Shown one piece after another: positions 59,311 through 64,000 of a stretch of DNA of 64,000 bases. Source of the stretch: Treponema putidum. Lineage in GTDB: Bacteria; Spirochaetota; Spirochaetia; Treponematales; Treponemataceae. Both the position numbers and the translations under genes were made by a program. Position 1 is the first letter of the stretch. The number at the start of each line of letters is the position of its first letter. The notes under the pieces were generated by a model. That model was not told the DNA's origin, made no database searches, and saw only the letters and a list, made by a program, of their open reading frames with translations. The stretch covers positions 372,001 to 436,000 of the forward strand of contig NZ_CP009228.1 of NCBI RefSeq assembly GCF_000755145.1, read 5' to 3'.

Positions 59311-60752
59311 TATTTGACTCCTTCTTCGCTCTTTTTAGCCTCAGGCTCTTGTTTTTTAGCTTCAGCTGCTTGTTTTTCTGCTGCTGCGGCCTTTGCGGCA
59401 GCCTTGGCTTCTCTTTTTTGTTTTTCTTCTCTTGCTATCTGCTTGCCTACTTTAAACCGTTGAACAAGTTTGATACGGGCAGGGCAGGTATAAGCACAGG
59501 TTCCGCATTCTACGCAGTCCAAAAGGCCGCATCTTATAGCTTCTTCGGTATTTCCTGCGTTTAAGGCTCTAACGATTAGAACGGGAGAAAGGCGGCAGCT
59601 GCATACGTCAATACACTTACCGCAGCCTATACAGGGGCTTTCTTCTTCCAAAGAAACTTCTTCCCTTGTTAAAAAAAGCACGCCTGATGTGTTTTTTTGA
59701 ATGGGAAAGTCGGCGTTTTTCATTGCAAAGCCCATCATCGGACCGCCTGAGATTATTTTTACAACTCCGGGTTTAAGGGAAACTACACTTGGAATAAGGT
59801 CGCCGACGCAGGTTCCTATAGGGGCTATTATGTTTAAGGGCTTTTCGCAGGCTCCGCCGCTTATGGTCAGCGCTCTGTCGATAAGGGGCTTACCTAAACG
59901 GAAGGCTTCTGAAATAGCTTTTAAGGTTCCTACGTTTTGAATAACGCAGCCTATTTGGAAAGGAAGGCCTCCTGAAGGAATTTCCCTATTTACGACTGCA
60001 TCCGTAAGAGTTTTTTCTCCGCCCTGCGGGTATTTTGTTTTACAAAGCTGAACTTCTATATCGTAGGCACCTGCAGCAATCGGATTTGCTTTGATTTTTG
60101 AAATAGCCTTTTCCAAAACGGGAACTAAATCTTTTTTATTGTCTTCAAGGGCTATAATGCCTTGTTTTGCGCCTACAATACGCATAGTGATGGCAAGGCC
60201 GTCAACAATAGCATCCGAATCGCCGAATATGGTTGCAGCATCCGTGCAAAGATAAGGCTCGCATTCCGCTCCGTTTGCAATTACATACTCGATTTTTGCA
60301 TTGGGGGGAGGGCTTAATTTTACATGAGTCGGAAAAGAGGCTCCTCCCATACCTGTGATACCCGCATCTTTGACTCTTTTAAGAGCTTCTTCCTTTGTGC
60401 ATGTAAAAGGATCAAGGGGAGGCATAAAGTCTTCTCTGTTTTCTTCATCGATTTCGATTAAAAAACAAAGATTTTCCGTATTTCCGGTTACAAGATGAGG
60501 TTCTATTTTTTTTACCTTTCCTGAAACGGATGAATGGACGGGGGCCGACATAAATTTATCGGTTTCGGCTATCTTTTGACCTCTGGCAACCAAATCCCCT
60601 ACGCTTACAAGAGGTGTATTAGGCATTCCTCCCTGCGTAACGGGAATCCAAACTGATTTATTTGACGGCAATACCCTAACGACATTATCGCTTGATAATA
60701 CCGCCTTTCGCTCAGGCGGATGTACTCCGCCTTTAAATGATTTTATACCCAT
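59310..60752 (-). CDS. rnfC: Rnf complex subunit RnfC
   Basis: A 480-residue peripheral subunit that accepts electrons from, or gives them to, NADH. Residues ~1-60 hold the SLBB/biotinyl-like region, ~100-330 the NADH/FMN domain (GMGGASFPTHVKLSPP, ANGAECEPYL), and two 4Fe-4S clusters lie near 372-385 (CIGCGKCIDVC) and 412-425 (CVECGTCAYTC). The C-terminal ~50 residues are an Ala/Lys/Glu-rich tail. A promoter whose -10 ends 6 bases before the ATG, and no Shine-Dalgarno, suggest a leaderless mRNA. Confidence 0.95.
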   Translation of the reverse strand: MGIKSFKGGVHPPERKAVLSSDNVVRVLPSNKSVWIPVTQGGMPNTPLVSVGDLVARGQKIAETDKFMSAPVHSSVSGKVKKIEPHLVTGNTENLCFLIEIDEENREDFMPPLDPFTCTKEEALKRVKDAGITGMGGASFPTHVKLSPPPNAKIEYVIANGAECEPYLCTDAATIFGDSDAIVDGLAITMRIVGAKQGIIALEDNKKDLVPVLEKAISKIKANPIAAGAYDIEVQLCKTKYPQGGEKTLTDAVVNREIPSGGLPFQIGCVIQNVGTLKAISEAFRLGKPLIDRALTISGGACEKPLNIIAPIGTCVGDLIPSVVSLKPGVVKIISGGPMMGFAMKNADFPIQKNTSGVLFLTREEVSLEEESPCIGCGKCIDVCSCRLSPVLIVRALNAGNTEEAIRCGLLDCVECGTCAYTCPARIKLVQRFKVGKQIAREEKQKREAKAAAKAAAAEKQAAEAKKQEPEAKKSEEGVK

Positions 60753-60758
60753 ACAAGT

Positions 60759-60787
60759 ATTTTATACATAAGTAGTGAAACTTTCAA
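60759..60787 (-). promoter_or_regulatory. Promoter of the rnf operon abutting the start codon
   Basis: On the minus strand TTGAAA (60782-60787) and TAAAAT (60759-60764) are 17 bases apart, then ACTTGT and the rnfC ATG at 60752. Confidence 0.6.
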
Positions 60788-60798
60788 GAGGATAATAA

Positions 60799-62277
60799 TT
60801 AAATTTGTCTTTCAAATACGATCGGCTCATCTCCGGTAGGGATTGCATCGGTTATACTTAATTTAACTTTTGTCAACATAATTCTTTGTATATTGTTTTT
60901 TTCGTTAAATTCAAGCATATAGAATTTAGTTATGCCCTCGGTTGATTTCATTTGCAGTATTATTTTTTCGTTTATTTCCAATATGTTAAAATACCCTGTT
61001 TCAATATCATCGGACTTTTGAATAGTATAGGAATTACTTAAAAGGTCTAAAAGTGTTCCATTGGCCGATTTCCATTGATTTGAAGACTTTGATACAAATT
61101 CTTTTACTTTTTGAGTATTATTTTCTTTTTGATTTACATTACTTAAAAGTAAATTAGTATTTTTTTTATAATTTCCGTTCCAAAGAGAGGCCGTGCCGAA
61201 TTTAATTCTCAAAACATCTTCTATTACTCGAACTTGTATTTCATCGACGCCCTTAATTTCTACTTCTACCCGTCTTACAATATTTGGAATTGACTTATTG
61301 CTTGTTGTAAAAAATAAACCGTATCTTCTAGGCAGCGTTGTTTTTATTTCGTATATTTCTTCAACATTGTCTAAATTAAAAATAATATGGTCGTCATTTT
61401 TGTCAAAATAAACACTCCTGCCGGTTTCTTTATTTTCTTCTTGTTGAAACCATAATCCTGATAAAAAATCTCTAAAAGATTCCATATTTCCGCTTTGAAG
61501 CTTTTTCAAAAGCTGAACTTCGATTTTTTCACCGGGGATTACTTTTTGCAAGCCTTCTTCATATTTTTGAGTTTTTGAATTCCATGTGTATTCCGTTTCA
61601 ATTTGATTTAAAGTGTTGGGAGCCGAAGGATCGGAGTTATAAGTGTATACACGATATGAAGATAGACTTGACGGATCTTCTTCTCGAGTTTCAATTTCTT
61701 TAATCTGAATTTGTATATCCGCATGCAAGTCGGCAATTTGAGAAAAATGAATATTACCATCACTTTCTCTTTTGATTGTTTGTATGGATAATGCCTGTCT
61801 ATTATCCGATGTCATCCCCGAATAAATAAGAGATTTAGGATCCTGCGTCAAATTCATAATATAAAATGTAAGAGATTTAGGTTGTGTGATTGTCGTTCTT
61901 ATCTCTTCAACCCTATCCCATCTTTGAGTTATAGGGTTTTGAATCGAAATAATCAGATACAAAAAAGGATCTAATAGTTTTTTTACGGCAACAACTTGGT
62001 CTTCAACACCGTCTTCGTTTAAATCATCCGAAATTGCATCAACAAAGGTTTCATCATTGAATAATTCCAGAAATATCTTTGCATCTGTGTTAGGAGTATA
62101 ATTTTCCGTTTTTTCTCCGTTATTTTCTATTTGCGAAGAAACTACAGGAATTATTGTTTGTGTAATAATTTTGTCTTCGGTTTTTATATTTGACCGCATA
62201 AATTTAAAGTATATTAACAAACTTAATACGACCAAAACCGCAAGACCCGAAATAATATACATTATCTTTTGGAACAT
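60799..62277 (-). CDS. Membrane-anchored protein of unknown function
   Basis: A 492-residue protein with an N-terminal helix (about residues 5-28) and a large periplasmic part. Around 80-92 a DLNEDGVEDQVV motif resembles an FG-GAP/EF-hand-like calcium loop. The rest is beta-rich with no catalytic motif recognised. It lies 34 bases after the VWA gene and 46 bases before rnfC, so the three may be transcribed together, in addition to the rnf promoter. Confidence 0.7.
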   Translation of the reverse strand: MFQKIMYIISGLAVLVVLSLLIYFKFMRSNIKTEDKIITQTIIPVVSSQIENNGEKTENYTPNTDAKIFLELFNDETFVDAISDDLNEDGVEDQVVAVKKLLDPFLYLIISIQNPITQRWDRVEEIRTTITQPKSLTFYIMNLTQDPKSLIYSGMTSDNRQALSIQTIKRESDGNIHFSQIADLHADIQIQIKEIETREEDPSSLSSYRVYTYNSDPSAPNTLNQIETEYTWNSKTQKYEEGLQKVIPGEKIEVQLLKKLQSGNMESFRDFLSGLWFQQEENKETGRSVYFDKNDDHIIFNLDNVEEIYEIKTTLPRRYGLFFTTSNKSIPNIVRRVEVEIKGVDEIQVRVIEDVLRIKFGTASLWNGNYKKNTNLLLSNVNQKENNTQKVKEFVSKSSNQWKSANGTLLDLLSNSYTIQKSDDIETGYFNILEINEKIILQMKSTEGITKFYMLEFNEKNNIQRIMLTKVKLSITDAIPTGDEPIVFERQI

Positions 62278-62311
62278 ATTTTAATTACATCCTCGATTAC
62301 TTGATTGTCAA

Positions 62312-62980
62312 TTAGGGCTGATTTTTTTTGATTAATGCTTTAGTTTCATCGGAATGCAGTCTTTCTTTATCATCATTCTTTATTATATCGGAAAAAAGAG
62401 CCTTACTTGTTTTTACCACTCTATCTTGAAGTCCCATATCTACGGTAATTTCATACCAATTATCGTGTTTAATAATTCTTGACTCAATTAAATAAGGACT
62501 TGAGAATTTTTTTTGTTTACCGCCGTATTTTGAGGTTATCGGAGCATCTTGTTCAAGATCCGTAAGCATTAAAAGCACTTTGTATCTGCCATTTTCAGTT
62601 CTTTCATTGATTGCTTCTTGTATTTTATCAAGAGCTTTTCCTACATCTGTAAATCTTCCATTCGGTAAAATTGAATTTATTGTGTTTATTATTTTATCGG
62701 TATCATTGCGGTCTTTTACTTCGATTGAGAGCAAATGTTCGGGATTTTCATAAAATTGGTAAATGCTTATCCAATCCCCATACGTGATAATTTGATCTAC
62801 CAATTCATCAAGAACCCATTGTTTTAGGCTGTCGAATTTACCCGCTTCCTGCATTGATAATGATTTATCTATCATGATAATCATATCAACGGGCACTGTT
62901 CTTTCACCTGCATTTAAATTAAATAAAATTCCTGATAAAAGCAAAAATATAAAAATAAGCTTTTTAATTTTCATAAACAC
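62312..62980 (-). CDS. Exported VWA-domain protein
   Basis: A 222-residue protein with a signal peptide (about residues 1-24, ending LNAGE) and a VWA domain with the MIDAS motif DKSLSM (about 33-38) and later TDVGKALD (about 114-121) and MLTDLEQDAP (about 144-153). This is a compact VWA domain with little else. It probably binds a partner in the periplasm. First of a group that ends with the rnf genes. Confidence 0.82.
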   Translation of the reverse strand: MFMKIKKLIFIFLLLSGILFNLNAGERTVPVDMIIMIDKSLSMQEAGKFDSLKQWVLDELVDQIITYGDWISIYQFYENPEHLLSIEVKDRNDTDKIINTINSILPNGRFTDVGKALDKIQEAINERTENGRYKVLLMLTDLEQDAPITSKYGGKQKKFSSPYLIESRIIKHDNWYEITVDMGLQDRVVKTSKALFSDIIKNDDKERLHSDETKALIKKNQP

Positions 62981-63141
62981 TCCTTTTTTTACGCTTTATA
63001 CCCATATTATACAACATATTTGAAAAAAAATCATCAAGTTTAAATAAAAACTCTTTACATTATGCAAAATATGTTTATAATTATATAATAGTGATGTATA
63101 TTGTAATATAACAAAATTGCTAAAAGTAAGGAGAGATAAGA

Positions 63142-64000
63142 ATGGCAAATTTAGATCTACCACAGAGCCCGAATGTTTTCCATCCCGAGAAGCCCAGTGC
63201 TGTCGGTTCAAGAAACTCTTTGGCTCAAGACTATCGTGATCAGCAGAAAGAAGTAAATCAGCTGATTGAAGAAGAAACAAATAAAGTGTTGCACCACTTG
63301 ACTACAAAACTTCCCAAAGAAGTCCTTGAGAGATTGGACGTAATGGGCGGTGTTAAAGAAAAGCTGTACAACTACTTTAACCAGAACTACCAGAACATGT
63401 TCAACCGATACATGGTAACGGCTGAAGATGAAATGCTGAAAAAGGTTCGCGGATTTATCGATCGGGAGGAAATGAAGGTTTTAGACCGCTATACTCCGAA
63501 AGAAATCGCAAATCTTCTTGATGCAGTCGGCGGTGCCGACAAGTTTAACACAGGCGAAATCGAAAAATCGATTGTCAACATGTATGGACACTTACAGGGC
63601 CATGTACAGCGCGGTGTTAACGATTTAGAAACTTTAACAAACTCATTGTTAAGACAGAAGACGGACGTAGGAGCCTTTGTTAGAGGTGAAAACGCATACT
63701 CAATCGTAAAGTGTGCATTTAAAGACAACCTCTACAAACCGAAGACCGTAACCGATGTTAAGCTTTCCGTAAATATTCTTGATACGGAACTTATCAGCCC
63801 TATCTTCCAATATCAATCAACAGTCGAATATCTTATCAAGGATCTCTTGTCAAATCACTATATGGATGTAATTGACAAGGAAATTGAAAAGATAAAAGAC
63901 CGACGAATCGATCAGGGATTGGATGAATTATCTGACGGCGAAATCGTTTTTGCAAAAATCGATAAAGTAAAAGATATCACTGATGACGATGTTGAAAACC
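63142..64000 (+). CDS. cfpA: Cytoplasmic filament protein A, 3'-truncated by the window
   Basis: The first 286 codons of CfpA, the ~680-residue subunit of the ribbon-like cytoplasmic filaments of treponemes. The N-terminus ([20 protein letters not shown]) and following helical sequence match the conserved CfpA start. AGGAGAG lies 6-12 bases before the ATG. An AT-rich promoter region lies upstream (62981-63141), shared with the divergent VWA gene. CfpA is required for normal cell division and shape in T. denticola. The end of the gene is beyond the window. Confidence 0.95.
   Translation, partial: MANLDLPQSPNVFHPEKPSAVGSRNSLAQDYRDQQKEVNQLIEEETNKVLHHLTTKLPKEVLERLDVMGGVKEKLYNYFNQNYQNMFNRYMVTAEDEMLKKVRGFIDREEMKVLDRYTPKEIANLLDAVGGADKFNTGEIEKSIVNMYGHLQGHVQRGVNDLETLTNSLLRQKTDVGAFVRGENAYSIVKCAFKDNLYKPKTVTDVKLSVNILDTELISPIFQYQSTVEYLIKDLLSNHYMDVIDKEIEKIKDRRIDQGLDELSDGEIVFAKIDKVKDITDDDVEN

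Noticed and set aside
62996..63280. Minus-strand frame overlapping the start of cfpA
   Set aside because: It is antisense to the well-conserved CfpA N-terminus and the cfpA ribosome site; no family features.

Overview
The window looks like chromosomal DNA of an oral treponeme of the Treponema denticola type. The strongest evidence is at the right edge, where a 5'-complete, 3'-truncated gene (63142 onward) encodes cytoplasmic filament protein CfpA, a treponeme-specific protein. A ~900-residue GreA-domain protein, a free FlhB C-terminal-domain protein (FlhX), many lipoproteins with spirochaete-type lipoboxes and a low-GC background agree with this. Species assignment is inference; no database search was possible.

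Layout. 1-7.3 kb: housekeeping genes (lnt, HtrA/DegP protease, flhX, an HD-GYP phosphodiesterase, a frameshifted yraN, two small proteins, serS). 7.3-12.6 kb: a visibly GC-rich three-gene cassette (TerB-domain protein, P-loop ATPase, Lhr-like helicase) that matches the architecture of the anti-phage system Shango (sngABC), followed by a scar zone (12.6-13.5 kb) with AraC-like, PIN-like and transposase-like fragments. 13.7-18.2 kb: pyrG behind a very short leader that is essentially a terminator hairpin, then a giant ankyrin lipoprotein. 18.3-27.1 kb: a VWA/FHA-like membrane protein with a 78-bp tandem repeat, greA, TPR protein, exported proteins, yggS and tRNA-Ile2(CAU). 27.2-33.1 kb: DUF5714 protein, an AbrB-ABC exporter operon, a pyrimidine-dimer glycosylase-like gene, two SPFH proteins and an SH3 protein. 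33.2-38.5 kb: a second GC-rich block encoding two exporter-fold ABC proteins, one fused to a double ECF-type ATPase so that one chain carries three ABC ATPase domains. 38.7-40.5 kb: an adenosylcobalamin riboswitch reading toward glutamate dehydrogenase. 40.5-47.1 kb: glycosidase-like protein, membrane protein, TPR lipoprotein, 5-formyl-THF cyclo-ligase, tRNA-Asn, rpmB and a DUF3899 protein. 47.2-55.4 kb: oppABCDF oligopeptide importer with large insertions in OppD and OppC. 55.6-56.4 kb: a methyltransferase. 56.5-60.8 kb: rnfCDGEA without rnfB. 60.8-63.0 kb: a membrane-anchored protein and a VWA protein. 63.1 kb to the end: cfpA.

How the genes fit together. Peptide uptake (Opp), glutamate dehydrogenase and an Rnf complex are what an amino-acid-fermenting anaerobe needs to take up peptides, deaminate glutamate and turn ferredoxin/NADH redox energy into an ion gradient. 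The two GC-rich blocks look horizontally acquired. The main second-look items are the Shango cassette and its scarred right border, the AdoCbl riboswitch facing gdhA, the hairpin leader of pyrG, the triple-ATPase ABC fusion, the insertion-bearing OppD/OppC, and two genes (serS, rnfC) whose promoters predict leaderless mRNAs.
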